From contig JASBSU010000010.1 of assembly GCA_030148725.1 (NCBI GenBank), positions 1 to 40,423 on the forward strand: DNA of 40,423 bases, written 5' to 3'. Source of the DNA: Hyphomicrobium sp. Its GTDB lineage: Bacteria > Pseudomonadota > Alphaproteobacteria > Rhizobiales > Hyphomicrobiaceae. Positions 1-8,830 of the stretch are shown in pieces (position 1 is the first letter of the stretch; every line of letters starts with the position of its first letter). The notes under the pieces were generated by a model. That model saw nothing but the letters and a program-made list of their open reading frames with translations. It was not told the origin of the DNA and did no database searches. A program made the translations under genes and the position numbers.

Positions 1-233
1 CTGTACGGCGTGGTCGGCCGCAAGGCCGGAACGGAAAAGGGCTACGCCTACACCCAGTCGATGCAGGACTCCGGCATCACCTGGACCGAGGCGACACTCG
101 ACAAGTGGATCGCCAATCCCGATGCGGTCATTCCTGGCAACGGCATGAGCCCCCGCCCTACAGCGGCATCTCTGATCCCGAAATCCGCAAGCGCATTATC
201 GCGTTTCTGAAGTCGATCTCGCCCAAGAGCTGA
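1..233 (+). pseudogene. class I cytochrome c, 3' part, with an apparent frameshift
   Basis: The 5' end lies outside the window. Frame 1 reads LYGVVGRKAGTEKGYAYTQ then TEATLDKWIANPDAVIPGNGMS, typical of the C-terminal half of mitochondrial-type (c2/c550-like) cytochromes, where the Met of NGM is the distal heme ligand. Right after that Met the frame breaks: the expected tail YSGISDPEIRKRIIAFLKS continues in another frame and stops at 231-233. One extra C in the C run at 150-154 would restore MSPPPYSG. Either a one-base deletion has broken the gene or the run was miscalled. The heme CXXCH site is upstream of the window. Expected role is periplasmic electron transfer. Confidence 0.75.
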
Positions 234-245
234 TCGGCCTCCGCA

Positions 246-278
246 AACAAAAACGGCGGCCCACGAAGGACCGCCGCT
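246..278 (-). terminator. rho-independent terminator after pqqA
   Basis: On the minus strand a CGGCGG/CCGCCG stem (254-259 with 271-276), extended by two GC pairs past a mismatch, is followed by TTTTTGTTT. It lies 30 nt past the pqqA stop and between convergent genes, so it can end the pqqA transcript. Confidence 0.7.
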
Positions 279-304
279 GACCGTTCCAGAGAACGTATCG
301 ACAG

Positions 305-394
305 TTAGATGATGTCGATCTCGGCCGGCATGTAGGATGTGACCTCGAGGCCAACTTCCTGCTCGCGAACGGCCGGCTTGCTCCAAACCTTCAT
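305..394 (-). CDS. pqqA: PQQ precursor peptide PqqA
   Basis: A 29-residue peptide, MKVWSKPAVREQEVGLEVTS then YMPAEIDII. PqqA is the ribosomal substrate whose Glu and Tyr are crosslinked by PqqE and excised to give pyrroloquinoline quinone, cofactor of periplasmic alcohol and sugar dehydrogenases. The conserved Glu-x3-Tyr pair is Glu17 and Tyr21 (EVTSY), and the PAEID tail is typical. A strong Shine-Dalgarno (AAGGAGG) lies 8 nt before the ATG. No pqqB-E follows: the next gene downstream is the convergent cytochrome, and a terminator sits between. This copy is therefore an orphan, as seen in bacteria with several pqqA genes. Confidence 0.88.
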   Translation of the reverse strand: MKVWSKPAVREQEVGLEVTSYMPAEIDII

Positions 395-555
395 CTTGTT
401 TCCTCCTTAGGGCCGTCCGACCAATTTCGTCCGGCCTATGATGATTATGTAGGCAACCGAGGAGATAAGTGCCAATTGCGTTTTCTTGACGGAGGCATAA
501 GGCCGCCTGATGCAGTTATAGTATTCAGTTACAGCCGCGCGTGCCACAGCCGTAC

Positions 556-3549
556 CTAGTGCGCAGCTTCCCAGTTCTCGGCCGCCTTAGCATCGACCTG
601 GATCGGAACCTTCAGCTTCACGACCGGCAGAGCCGCGCCTTCCATCACCTTTTTCACGATGGCGAGAGCGCTCGGCACCTCCGCCTCAGCGACCTCGAAC
701 ACGAGTTCGTCATGCACCTGCAGCAGCATTTTCGCGGTCTTGAGACCCGCGTCGGCGAGCGCATCCGGCATCCGTATCATGGCGCGGCGAATGATGTCGG
801 CGGCTGATCCCTGGATCGGCGCGTTGATCGCAGCACGCTCCAGGAACCCCCGCATGGATGGGTTCCGGGTGTTGATCTCAGGGTAATGGATACGCCGCCC
901 GAAGATCGTTTCCACGTAGCTGCGCTCATGGGCGATGCGCTTCGTCTCGTCCATGTAGGCGCGGATGCCCGGGAAGCGTTCGAAGTAGGTCCTGATGTAG
1001 GCGCCGGCCTCCTCCTTCGAAATGCCGAGCTGATTGGCGAGCCCGAACGCCGAGATACCGTAGATGATGCCGAAGTTGATCGCCTTGGCACGGCGGCGGA
1101 CCTCGGCGGGCATCCCTTCGACCGGCACCCCGAACATCTCCGACGCCGTCATGGCGTGGATGTCGAGGCCGTCCTCGAACGCCTTCCTCAGCTGTGGGAT
1201 GTCGGCAATGTGCGCCAGCACCCGTAGTTCGATCTGGCTGTAATCGGCCGAGATGAGCTGCTTGCCCGGCTCCGCGATGAATGCCGTGCGGATTTCCCGC
1301 CCTTCCTTGGTGCGAATGGGAATGTTCTGCAGGTTGGGCTCTGACGAAGCGAGCCGCCCTGTCGTCGTCGCACCCAGCGCATAGCTCGTATGGATGCGTC
1401 CGGTGCCGCCGTGCACGTACGCCGGCAGCGCGTCCGTATACGTCGAGCGCAGCTTCGTCAGCTGCCGCCATTCGAGCATCGTATTGATGAGCTTGCGTGC
1501 GTCGTCCGGCAGCTCCTCGTTGGCAGCAAGATCGTCGAGCAGCCCGGCACGCGTCTCCCACTGTCCGCTCTTGGTCCGCTTGCCGCCCGGAAGCTGCAGG
1601 CGATCGAACAGCAGTTCGCCGAGCTGACGCGGCGAGCCGAGGTTGAACTTGTGCCCGACGAGCCCGTTCACTTCCTCCTCGAGGCGCGCGACACCCTGCG
1701 CATACGTCGACGACAGCCGCGAGAGGATGCCACCGTTGACGCGAATGCCGGCCCGCTCCATCTCGGCGATCACCGGAATGAGTGGCCGCTCCAATGTCTC
1801 GTAGACGGTCGTGAGGCGCTCCGCCGCAAGCCGCGGTTTCAAGACGAGCCACAGCCGCAGCGTAACGTCGGCGTCCTCGGCCGCATATTCCGTCGCCTTG
1901 TCGAGCGGAGCCTGCGCGAACGTCCGTTCCGACTTTTTCTTCCCCGGCACGTGCGAAATGACCTGCTCGAAGGTGATGCAGGTATGGCCGAGGTGACGCA
2001 TCGCGAGGTCGTCCATGCCGTGCGACCCGCGCCCCGCGTCGAGCGCGTACGACATCAGCATCGTGTCATCGACCGGAGCTACATTGATCCCGTGCTGCGC
2101 CAGCACGTTGAGATCGAACTTGATGTTCTGCCCGATCTTGAGGATCGCCGTATCCTCGAGCAGAGGCTTGAGCAGCGCCACCGCTTCCGCCACCGGAATT
2201 TGCACGATGCCGTCATGGCTGCCGAAATCGAAAGCGTCGGACGCCGCGCGATGGCTCAGCGGCACGTAGCACGCTTCGCCCGGCGCCACCGCCATCGAGA
2301 ACCCGACAAGTTCGGCCACCATCGGGTCGATCGACGTCGTCTCGGTGTCGAACGCGACGAGCCCGGAGTCATAGGCTTTGCCGATCCAAGCCTGCAATTG
2401 CTCGCGCGTCGTAACCGTCTCGTATTGCGAGCGGTCGAACGGTGCCCGCGCCCGCTGTAACATCTCAGCGGCGGCGGCAGCCGGAGACTCGGCAACCGGC
2501 GCACCTGCGTCGGCCTGCGCGCCCTCCGCCGCTGGCGGCCTGCGCCCTTTGGTCGGCACCGTCGAGCCGACCGAAACCGCGACCGGCGCCGGCGCTTCGA
2601 CATTCAGCGCCTCCGCGATGCGCCGCGTCAGAGTGTTGAACTCCATCAGCTGCAAGAAGCCGAGCAGCGACGACGGATCGGGATCGTGCACTCCCAATGC
2701 TTCGGGCGAAATGAGATCCGGCACATCGTCCTTGAGCCGCACCAATTCGCGCGAAACGCGCGCCTGGTCCGCGAACTCGATGAGCTTCTCCCGCCGCTTC
2801 GGCTGCCGGATCTCGCCCGCCCGCGCCAAAAGCGTATCGAGATCCCCGTATTCGTTGATCAGCTCCGCCGCCGTCTTGATGCCGATCCCCGGCACGCCGG
2901 GAACGTTGTCGGTGGAATCGCCGGCCAGCGACTGCACGTCGACCACCTTGTCCGGCGGCACGCCGAACTTCTCCATCACCTCTTCGCGCCCGAGCTTCTT
3001 CGCCTTCATGGCGTCGAACATCACGACGCCGGGCCGCACGAGCTGCATCAAGTCCTTGTCGGAGGAAACGACGGTGACGTCGCCGCCCGCATCGACGATC
3101 TGGCGGGCATAGGTCGCGATGAGATCGTCGGCCTCGAAGCCCTCCTGCTCGATGCACGCGACGTTGAATGCCTGCACGGCATTGCGGATCAGCGGGAACT
3201 GCGGGATGAGTTCATCCGGCGGCGGCGGACGGTTCGCCTTGTATTGCTCGTAAATGGCGTTGCGATAGTTCTCGCGCGACGCATCGAAGACGACCGCCAT
3301 GTGGGTCGGCGCCTCCGAAGCTTTCGTCTCGCGCAGCAATTTCCACAGCATGGCGCAAAAGCCGTGCACGGCGCCCACCGGTAACCCGTCAGACGGGCGC
3401 GTCAACGGCGGCAGAGCGTGGAAGGCGCGGAAGATGTAGCCGGAGCCGTCGATCAGATAGACGTGGCTCCCCTTGATGATCGGCGTGGCTTCGCCCGCGG
3501 GCACGGTCGACGTCGAAGCCTTTTTGGCTTTGATCTTGGGATCGCTCAT
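556..3549 (-). CDS. polA: DNA polymerase I
   Basis: A 997-residue three-domain enzyme that fills gaps and removes RNA primers during replication and repair. Domain order: 5'-nuclease (about residues 25-320, with VYLIDGSGYIFRAFHALPPL and VVFDASRENYR), a proofreading 3'-5' exonuclease with intact motifs FDTETTSIDP, NIKFDLN and YAAEDADVTL, then the polymerase with motif A DYSQIELRVLAHI, motif B RRAKAINFGIIYG and motif C QVHDELVFEV near the C-terminus. Length and the functional exonuclease fit alphaproteobacterial PolA. An Ala/Pro-rich linker (about 330-370) joins the nuclease to the rest. It is a single-copy host gene lying outside the prophage. Confidence 0.97.
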   Translation of the reverse strand: MSDPKIKAKKASTSTVPAGEATPIIKGSHVYLIDGSGYIFRAFHALPPLTRPSDGLPVGAVHGFCAMLWKLLRETKASEAPTHMAVVFDASRENYRNAIYEQYKANRPPPPDELIPQFPLIRNAVQAFNVACIEQEGFEADDLIATYARQIVDAGGDVTVVSSDKDLMQLVRPGVVMFDAMKAKKLGREEVMEKFGVPPDKVVDVQSLAGDSTDNVPGVPGIGIKTAAELINEYGDLDTLLARAGEIRQPKRREKLIEFADQARVSRELVRLKDDVPDLISPEALGVHDPDPSSLLGFLQLMEFNTLTRRIAEALNVEAPAPVAVSVGSTVPTKGRRPPAAEGAQADAGAPVAESPAAAAAEMLQRARAPFDRSQYETVTTREQLQAWIGKAYDSGLVAFDTETTSIDPMVAELVGFSMAVAPGEACYVPLSHRAASDAFDFGSHDGIVQIPVAEAVALLKPLLEDTAILKIGQNIKFDLNVLAQHGINVAPVDDTMLMSYALDAGRGSHGMDDLAMRHLGHTCITFEQVISHVPGKKKSERTFAQAPLDKATEYAAEDADVTLRLWLVLKPRLAAERLTTVYETLERPLIPVIAEMERAGIRVNGGILSRLSSTYAQGVARLEEEVNGLVGHKFNLGSPRQLGELLFDRLQLPGGKRTKSGQWETRAGLLDDLAANEELPDDARKLINTMLEWRQLTKLRSTYTDALPAYVHGGTGRIHTSYALGATTTGRLASSEPNLQNIPIRTKEGREIRTAFIAEPGKQLISADYSQIELRVLAHIADIPQLRKAFEDGLDIHAMTASEMFGVPVEGMPAEVRRRAKAINFGIIYGISAFGLANQLGISKEEAGAYIRTYFERFPGIRAYMDETKRIAHERSYVETIFGRRIHYPEINTRNPSMRGFLERAAINAPIQGSAADIIRRAMIRMPDALADAGLKTAKMLLQVHDELVFEVAEAEVPSALAIVKKVMEGAALPVVKLKVPIQVDAKAAENWEAAH

Positions 3550-3741
3550 GGATTGGGTCTGATGTCCGCCTGTTGGAAGGGGACTATAGAAGCTCGGGCG
3601 AGGCCGGTCAGCCCGCCCGCGGCAGTCATATGGGGATGGGGAAGGTTGAGGAAAACGCCCGCCGCCGGCCGGGGGCGCCGCAAAGGCAGACTTCTCCGCA
3701 TTTGCGAGGGCCAGCCGAATGCGCTATCTAGCCCCCCTCAA

Positions 3742-3830
<89 letters not shown>

Positions 3831-3878
3831 AAATCAGGGGTTTCTGGGGGTGTCGAAAATCGACGGATGCAACATCCG

Positions 3879-5024
3879 TCAAATTCTCCGTTGACGCTTT
3901 CCAGGCGACATCAGCGCCGCCTCCTCCAATTCGTCCTGCTCGGCGTGCAAATAGACCGTCGACAGAGTGGCAGGCGTCTTGTTGATCAGCTTTGAGAGAA
4001 CGTGCTGCGGCGTCGACCGCGCACGCCACGTCGCGCCCGTATGGATCAAGTCGTGGAAGCGGAACTGAGCGAGCGCAGGCGCGGGATCGTGCCACGGGTG
4101 GTCGGCTCGCTCCCACGGATCTCCGTTGGCTTTCATCAGCGGCTTCGACGCCCACTCGCGAACTGGTTGCCACGAGTTGTGCATGTCTATCACGTGCTCG
4201 CCGGGCTTCTTGTTACTCTCAAACAGCCAGGTCGTCGTTCGCTTGCGAGCCAACTTCAAAAACAATCGCAGCGGTCGCGGTATGGGCATGTCCGCGCGGG
4301 GCTTCTTGTTCTCCGCTTCACCAAGGCGCTTGAATGATATGCGCATCGTATCGAGGTCGATGTGGCCGTGCCCGCGGCGCCGCTCCCAGCTCAGCTGCGT
4401 GCAGGCTTCCTCGCGCTGGCAGCAGTAGAGCGCAACGAGGATCATCAGTACCATGTCACGCTGAGACTTTTCCCAGCGAAGGCGTCGACACGCCCACAAT
4501 AGGCGCGCGACTTGCGACCGCGTGAGTGTCGTGCCAGCCGGCTCGGGTTTTTTTGGCAACCACAGCGGTTTGTATTCCGCGCCGAGCGCAAACTTGACCG
4601 CAGTCCGCAGCCGCGAAAGTTCCGTCCAGACGGTCCATGGCGCCGCGCCTTGATCGAGGCGGTCGCGGTAGTATCTCTCGATCTTTTGCCGGTTCAGGGC
4701 GAGACACATTTCAGCGCCCAGCGCCGGCCGGACGTACACGAATGCCTGCTCGACGCGCGCGAGCGTGTGCTTTTCAGGAGCAGATTCGCGGTAGAGCTTG
4801 AATGCCGCAGCAACCGTGAGCTTGCCGATCGCAGGTTTGCCATCGCGAATGTACTTCGCGAGCGCTAGCTCTGCGTCACGCCTCTCAGCCAAGCAATGGC
4901 CGGTTGTAATTTCCGTCCGTTTGTGGACGATGTACCAGTAGTAATCTTTGAAGCCCGCCTTCTTGCGCGCCCCGTTTTTTGTGTCGGGGCCGAAAAGGAC
5001 GAGCCTAGGTGCGCCGCGCGCCAT
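3879..5024 (-). CDS. int: phage tyrosine recombinase (integrase) with altered active site
   Basis: A 381-residue integrase reading toward tRNA-Arg. The N-terminal arm ([20 protein letters not shown]) and core-binding region (about 80-170) are followed by a catalytic domain. Arg I is in [13 protein letters not shown] (about residue 206) and the nucleophile Tyr in STVYLHAEQ (about 355). The HxxR box reads [11 protein letters not shown]: the second catalytic Arg is Ile, and the GH expected before the Tyr is replaced ([11 protein letters not shown]). It may be impaired or use another residue. The ATG used gives a normal N-terminus but overlaps the upstream excisionase-like frame by 160 nt. Family placement is secure; activity is doubtful. 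Confidence 0.85.
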   Translation of the reverse strand: MARGAPRLVLFGPDTKNGARKKAGFKDYYWYIVHKRTEITTGHCLAERRDAELALAKYIRDGKPAIGKLTVAAAFKLYRESAPEKHTLARVEQAFVYVRPALGAEMCLALNRQKIERYYRDRLDQGAAPWTVWTELSRLRTAVKFALGAEYKPLWLPKKPEPAGTTLTRSQVARLLWACRRLRWEKSQRDMVLMILVALYCCQREEACTQLSWERRRGHGHIDLDTMRISFKRLGEAENKKPRADMPIPRPLRLFLKLARKRTTTWLFESNKKPGEHVIDMHNSWQPVREWASKPLMKANGDPWERADHPWHDPAPALAQFRFHDLIHTGATWRARSTPQHVLSKLINKTPATLSTVYLHAEQDELEEAALMSPGKRQRRI

Positions 5025-5191
5025 AGTAATTCCGCCTCATACGCATCAAGGAAAGCAATCGTGGTCTTCCACGACCGACCATCCTTTATGGCAGAGAGCT
5101 TCTTGCTGGCAATGGCAGCGCGAAGGACGTTCACAGTTTGGCCGTCGAGGCCGCGATCGTGCATCAGCTTCGCGGCGGCTTTGAGGTCCAT
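4865..5191 (-). CDS. excisionase-like HTH protein
   Basis: A 108-residue frame whose first 60 residues (MDLKAAAKLMHDRG, TVNVLRAAIASKKLSAIKDG, RSWKTTIAFLDAYEAEL) follow the winged-helix pattern of Xis/AlpA-type proteins (xLKEAAxxL...IRxGKLxAIKxGRSWxxxxxxLxAY). Such proteins bend att DNA and bias the integrase toward excision. Position just upstream of int fits. The ATG at 5191 is preceded directly by a GTAAAC palindrome that fills the gap to the previous stop. The last 50 residues run over the int start in another frame and look non-native, so the true end may be earlier or a frame change may occur. Confidence 0.6.
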   Translation of the reverse strand: MDLKAAAKLMHDRGLDGQTVNVLRAAIASKKLSAIKDGRSWKTTIAFLDAYEAELLWRAAHLGSSFSAPTQKTGRARRRASKITTGTSSTNGRKLQPAIAWLRGVTQS

Positions 5192-5205
5192 GTAAACTTG
5201 TTTAC
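5192..5205. repeat. GTAAAC palindrome 1
   Basis: GTAAACTTGTTTAC, a 14-bp palindrome with full GTAAAC/GTTTAC arms. It exactly fills the gap between the stop at 5206-5208 and the ATG at 5191. Confidence 0.8.
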
Positions 5206-5481
5206 TCACGTCACGCCACCAATGGGTTGGCCGTGATACTCCAGCTGCCAGTTGAACGTGCCGAACCGGTGATCGCGCGACGCCTTGTGGTTCTCGTACG
5301 CGAGCTTCCACACCGCGAACATCAGGTCGAAGTCGGCCGGCTGCAGCGCGTTCAGGTCCGTCACGCCGCGTCGTACGAGCGCGCCGATTGCTTGACGTCG
5401 CGCGTATTGCAGCGCCGCCTCATCAAGGTCGGTCTCGTCGAACGTGATCGTAATCTGCCGTTTTGGTTGCTGCTCAATCAT
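5206..5481 (-). CDS. phage protein of unknown function
   Basis: 91 residues (MIEQQPKRQITITFDETDLD...FNWQLEYHGQPIGGVT), acidic, no known motif. The start overlaps the HD-protein stop as ATGA, so translation is probably coupled. The downstream stop abuts palindrome 1. Confidence 0.65.
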   Translation of the reverse strand: MIEQQPKRQITITFDETDLDEAALQYARRQAIGALVRRGVTDLNALQPADFDLMFAVWKLAYENHKASRDHRFGTFNWQLEYHGQPIGGVT

Positions 5482-6620
5482 GACTTCCATTCCTCGAAGA
5501 CGGCGAGCTTGAGTGACGCTGCCTCGTCGATCCAGACGCCTCTCGGGTCGTACCCAGCGAATTTCACCTTCTCCGCTCCCGGCCCGATGTGCGACGGGCC
5601 GTACTCGGTCAGCCACGTGATCGCCTGCATCTTCCTGTGGCGCTCCAGTGCGGCCTCGTACGTGTCGATGAATACAGCAGCAGCGTGCTGCGGCTCCCAG
5701 CCGCTGGTGATCGGCCCCAATTGCCACAGCAGCTCCTCGCGCTGGATCTCGGTCAGCTTTTTCATCGCATCGAACGCGCCATGCCAGTGCGGCCCAACGA
5801 CGTTCTCCAGAACGTCTTGACTTTCACGCCAAGCCGTCCAGATGTCGAGAACATGCACAATGTCCCAGTTGAGCGTTGCGCCGTGCCCAAGCGCTCGCCA
5901 GACACACTCCCAGATCGGCCCCTCGATGCGCTCAATGACGCCCTGACCGCCAGCAAGGGCGATAGCCTTCTTCATCGGCGAGTTGATGTCGCCGATCACA
6001 TACTCCGGCGCGTCGTGCAGCAGCGCGTGCAGCTCGCACTCAGGTGCGATCAGCCGTGCTGCGTAGCTGGCAATCACGCTGTGTTGCGCGACCGTGAAGT
6101 GATCGAACTTGATGGCGCCGTTCCAGCGGTTGATGCGAGCGAGCTGGTGCGCCACGTCGTTAATGTCGACGTCCTCGGTGCGCGGGTTGAGAATGTCGAA
6201 TGGCTTGCCCGATGGCGTGTGCCGCGTAGCCGGCGACAACGTGCGATGCCTTGGCTGCAGCGCGTCCATCGCCGCAGCGACGTCCTTGATCGTTAGTGGT
6301 GGTGCCTCTGGCGCCCGGGTGGTGCTCGTCATCGTTGCCCCTGTTCCGTAAATGATTGCGTTTGCCAGCGCCTCGTCGAGTTCTTTCGTCATGTTCTTCA
6401 TGAAGTGATCGACGATTTGATGCTTCGCTTTGATCTCGCTGGCCGACACGCGGAGCGATGGGTCTACCTTCTGCTCAATGCGCCAGCCCGTAATCGTCGG
6501 GTCGACGACAACCGGCAGGCCGTAAAGGCTGTTTACTGGCCCATGCTTGACCCTCCGGACTGGAAGCTGAGCCGCAATGACGTCATGCAGGTCTGGGCTG
6601 ATGCGCAGCTTCTCAGACAT
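5478..6620 (-). CDS. HD-domain phosphohydrolase (YfbR-like) with N-terminal extension
   Basis: 380 residues. The HD part (about 140-330) has NRWNGAIKFDHFTVAQHSVI then HALLHDAPEYVIGDINSPMK, giving the metal-binding H...HD...D pattern of the YfbR 5'-deoxynucleotidase group. Phages carry such enzymes to tune nucleotide pools. Residues 1-115 are unlike that family and look like a separate small phage protein (SLYGLPVVVDPTITGWRIEQ). An internal ATG at about residue 117 (MTSTTRAPEA) has an AGGGG Shine-Dalgarno, so a shorter HD protein may also be made. The gene overlaps the helicase gene before it and the unknown gene after it by a few bases, as in a tight operon. Confidence 0.78.
   Translation of the reverse strand: MSEKLRISPDLHDVIAAQLPVRRVKHGPVNSLYGLPVVVDPTITGWRIEQKVDPSLRVSASEIKAKHQIVDHFMKNMTKELDEALANAIIYGTGATMTSTTRAPEAPPLTIKDVAAAMDALQPRHRTLSPATRHTPSGKPFDILNPRTEDVDINDVAHQLARINRWNGAIKFDHFTVAQHSVIASYAARLIAPECELHALLHDAPEYVIGDINSPMKKAIALAGGQGVIERIEGPIWECVWRALGHGATLNWDIVHVLDIWTAWRESQDVLENVVGPHWHGAFDAMKKLTEIQREELLWQLGPITSGWEPQHAAAVFIDTYEAALERHRKMQAITWLTEYGPSHIGPGAEKVKFAGYDPRGVWIDEAASLKLAVFEEWKS
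6532..6546. repeat. GTAAAC palindrome 2
   Basis: GTAAAGGCTGTTTAC, 15 bp, one of four copies inside a coding region (the N-terminal part of the HD-protein gene). Confidence 0.5.
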
Positions 6621-8301
6621 TTGCTACCTCGCGCGCCTCAGCGTCGGTCATCAGGTTGCTCTTGGGTCCGTCCCTGTGTGCGATCGAGTAGTCGAGCGCG
6701 ACGATCTCCCAATACTTGCCGTTCTTGCGCAGCTGCAGGCGCGCCGGCTTGCGCAGCTCGGCGACCATGCCAAGCGCCTCCTCGCCGGTCGCCGGCATCA
6801 CGTCACCGACGCTGCGAGCGCGCCATTTGCGCTGCGCCAGCGTGCGCGCGCCAGGCTTCGGATGCGCGAAGGCCAGAAACTCGCTGACGTTCACGCTGCC
6901 GCCGCAATAGTAGGAGACGCGCAGCGACTTCGGCATCGGCTGGTTGGTCGCCGGGTCGATCCTCTGGTGCAGCGAGTAGTGGACGTCGTGAACGTCGAAC
7001 CACTTGGCATCCTGCTGCGTGCTCAGAATCGGCGCGTCGAATGCCTCGGTCGACAACTTCGGCGCGGGCTTCTCCCACTCGTGGCCGCAATGCTCGCACT
7101 TGAGCGTGCTGGCGGGGACATACGTATCGCACGTCGGGCAGACCTTCGTCGGCGCCTTGCCGGGCTCGCCGGCAACCTTGCTGCTCACCAACTGGTCGAT
7201 ACAGCCAAGCTCGCGAATGCTGCCGCCGTAGTCGAGTGCGAGCGCGTTCGCCTTGCCGGGGTGCGCGCGCATGGCGCGGCCGAGGATCTGCACCAGCTTG
7301 CCCTTGCTCTTGGTCATCATGACCAAGGCGACGGCGTCGCAGGGCGGGTGATTGAATCCCGTTGTCAGAATGCCGACGTTGATTGCGAATTTGGCGGCGC
7401 CGCGCATGAAGTACTCGATGCGCTCGTCGCGCGCCTTATCCTTGCCTTCGAGGTCACCGTGGACCACGACGGCTGATGCGCCCTGCTGCACGAATTCCTC
7501 GTGCAGATGCTCGGCATGCTCCACGCCCGCTGCGAACACGAGAACGGAATTCCGGTCGTACGTCTTGCTGATGATGTCAGCGACGATTGCGCGGTTCAGC
7601 TCCTTCGTGTCGACGGCCTTCTGGACCTGCGAGTCGATATACTCGCCGCCGCGCGTGCCGACGCCAGCATTCGACAGCTTGACGCCGCCGGGGCGTGGAA
7701 TGACGGGCACCAGATAGCCGTCACGGATGCCATCCAGCATGTTGTATGTGTGGACGGGCTCGTCCCACATGGACGCCTTGCCCTTCCACGGTTCCCACAA
7801 CAGCCCGGTGTCGAGACGGTACGCCGTGCCGGTAAGGCCGACGATGCGCAGGTCGGGCACAGCATCCCGCAGTTGCGTGATGATCTTGCCGTACGTGCTC
7901 GCCTCCTCCTTGCGGGAGACGTTGTGAACCTCGTCGATCATGATCACGTGGCGCTTGCCGAGCGTGCGCACATTGCGAACAATCGACAGCGGATGCGCGA
8001 AGATGATCGGCAGCTTTGTGTCGCGGCGCTTGAGGCCGGCGCTATTGATGCCGACCGGCGCGTCCGGCCAATACTTTTTCAGGTCCGCCGCGTTCTGACG
8101 GATAAGCTCCTTGGTCATCGTGAGCCCGAGCACCTGCACGCCCCAGCTCTTGATGGCCGTCGATGCAATCGCGGCCTGCGTGAGCGACTTGCCCGACGCA
8201 ACGCAGTGGTCGATCAGCGCGTTACCGCCGCCGTTGAGCCAGTGGTCGAACACGGCGTCATGCGCCGCCTGCTGATGCGGGCGAAGGACAATCGGGCTCA
8301 C
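6613..8301 (-). CDS. SF2 DEAD-like helicase with zinc ribbon
   Basis: 562 residues. Motifs in order: Q-like LRPHQQAAHDAV, Walker A CVASGKSLTQ (about 33-42), DEVH box MIDEVHNV (about 120), motif III GLTGTAYR, then the second RecA fold with VLVFAAGVEHAEHL, GILTTGFNHPP and motif VI QILGRAMRAHPGK. A four-cysteine ribbon (CPTC...CEHC, about 385-410) and a C-terminal domain follow. It is an ATP-dependent nucleic-acid translocase typical of phage replication/recombination blocks, close to the primase-helicase. It overlaps its neighbours by a few bases on both sides. Confidence 0.9.
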   Translation of the reverse strand: MSPIVLRPHQQAAHDAVFDHWLNGGGNALIDHCVASGKSLTQAAIASTAIKSWGVQVLGLTMTKELIRQNAADLKKYWPDAPVGINSAGLKRRDTKLPIIFAHPLSIVRNVRTLGKRHVIMIDEVHNVSRKEEASTYGKIITQLRDAVPDLRIVGLTGTAYRLDTGLLWEPWKGKASMWDEPVHTYNMLDGIRDGYLVPVIPRPGGVKLSNAGVGTRGGEYIDSQVQKAVDTKELNRAIVADIISKTYDRNSVLVFAAGVEHAEHLHEEFVQQGASAVVVHGDLEGKDKARDERIEYFMRGAAKFAINVGILTTGFNHPPCDAVALVMMTKSKGKLVQILGRAMRAHPGKANALALDYGGSIRELGCIDQLVSSKVAGEPGKAPTKVCPTCDTYVPASTLKCEHCGHEWEKPAPKLSTEAFDAPILSTQQDAKWFDVHDVHYSLHQRIDPATNQPMPKSLRVSYYCGGSVNVSEFLAFAHPKPGARTLAQRKWRARSVGDVMPATGEEALGMVAELRKPARLQLRKNGKYWEIVALDYSIAHRDGPKSNLMTDAEAREVANV

Positions 8302-8459
8302 AGGATCACTTCCCCAAGGCGCTCGATACGATCAACGCGGCGGTGCGGGCACTTCTGCTGATACTTCTCCTCGGCGTGTCGCTCATCACGCGCGACGACG
8401 TAAGCAGTGCCGACATCGCGCGTCACTCGACCGCCCCAGCGGATAAGCCACAGACTCAT
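8298..8459 (-). CDS. small phage protein
   Basis: 53 residues, MSLWLIRWGGRVTRDVGTAY onward, ending RVDRIERLGEVIL. The ATG at 8459 overlaps the previous stop as ATGA; a longer frame upstream is shadow sequence. Basic, one Cys, no recognised domain. Confidence 0.65.
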   Translation of the reverse strand: MSLWLIRWGGRVTRDVGTAYVVARDERHAEEKYQQKCPHRRVDRIERLGEVIL

Positions 8460-8794
8460 TGAGGTAGCTCCTCGACATGCGTGATTGCGAGTGTGTCGCC
8501 GACTACCACCAGATGGTCCGTGGGCGGCGCCGGCAGTTGGCTTATGGCCTCGGCGCACTGCTCGACCATGCCGAACAGACGCTCCACGGCGCGGGCTGTT
8601 TCCAGCGAGAGCTGCAAGACGACGCGTTGCGTTTTGACAAGCTCGTCACGCACCGCATCAACCTCGCGACCAAGTCGGTCGGCGTCACGGTCGCTCAGGT
8701 TGAGTTCTTCAAGCGCCGCCTCGACCTGCTGCATGCGCTCATGCAGGTTCTCGATCTCGAAAGTGTGCTCAACGAGCGTGCTCATGCGGCTCAT
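8456..8794 (-). CDS. coiled-coil phage protein
   Basis: 112 residues with heptad-like stretches (NLHERMQQVEAALEELNLSD, then GREVDAVRDELVKTQRVVLQ), predicted largely helical. A start at MSTLVEHT, four codons in, is also possible. Function unknown; it sits in the replication-side operon. Confidence 0.65.
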   Translation of the reverse strand: MSRMSTLVEHTFEIENLHERMQQVEAALEELNLSDRDADRLGREVDAVRDELVKTQRVVLQLSLETARAVERLFGMVEQCAEAISQLPAPPTDHLVVVGDTLAITHVEELPQ

Positions 8795-8805
8795 GCGGCC
8801 CTCCA

Positions 8806-8820
8806 GTAAGCAGGCGTTAC
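8806..8820. repeat. GTAAAC palindrome 3
   Basis: GTAAGCAGGCGTTAC between the start of the coiled-coil gene and the upstream Cys-rich gene. Confidence 0.75.
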
Positions 8821-8830
8821 TGCGGTGAGG

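Noticed and set aside
926-1852. Long open frames opposite and within polA, including 1390-2460 on the plus strand
   Set aside because: They arise from GC-rich codon bias of polA; Arg/Ala-rich composition and no starts with ribosome sites.
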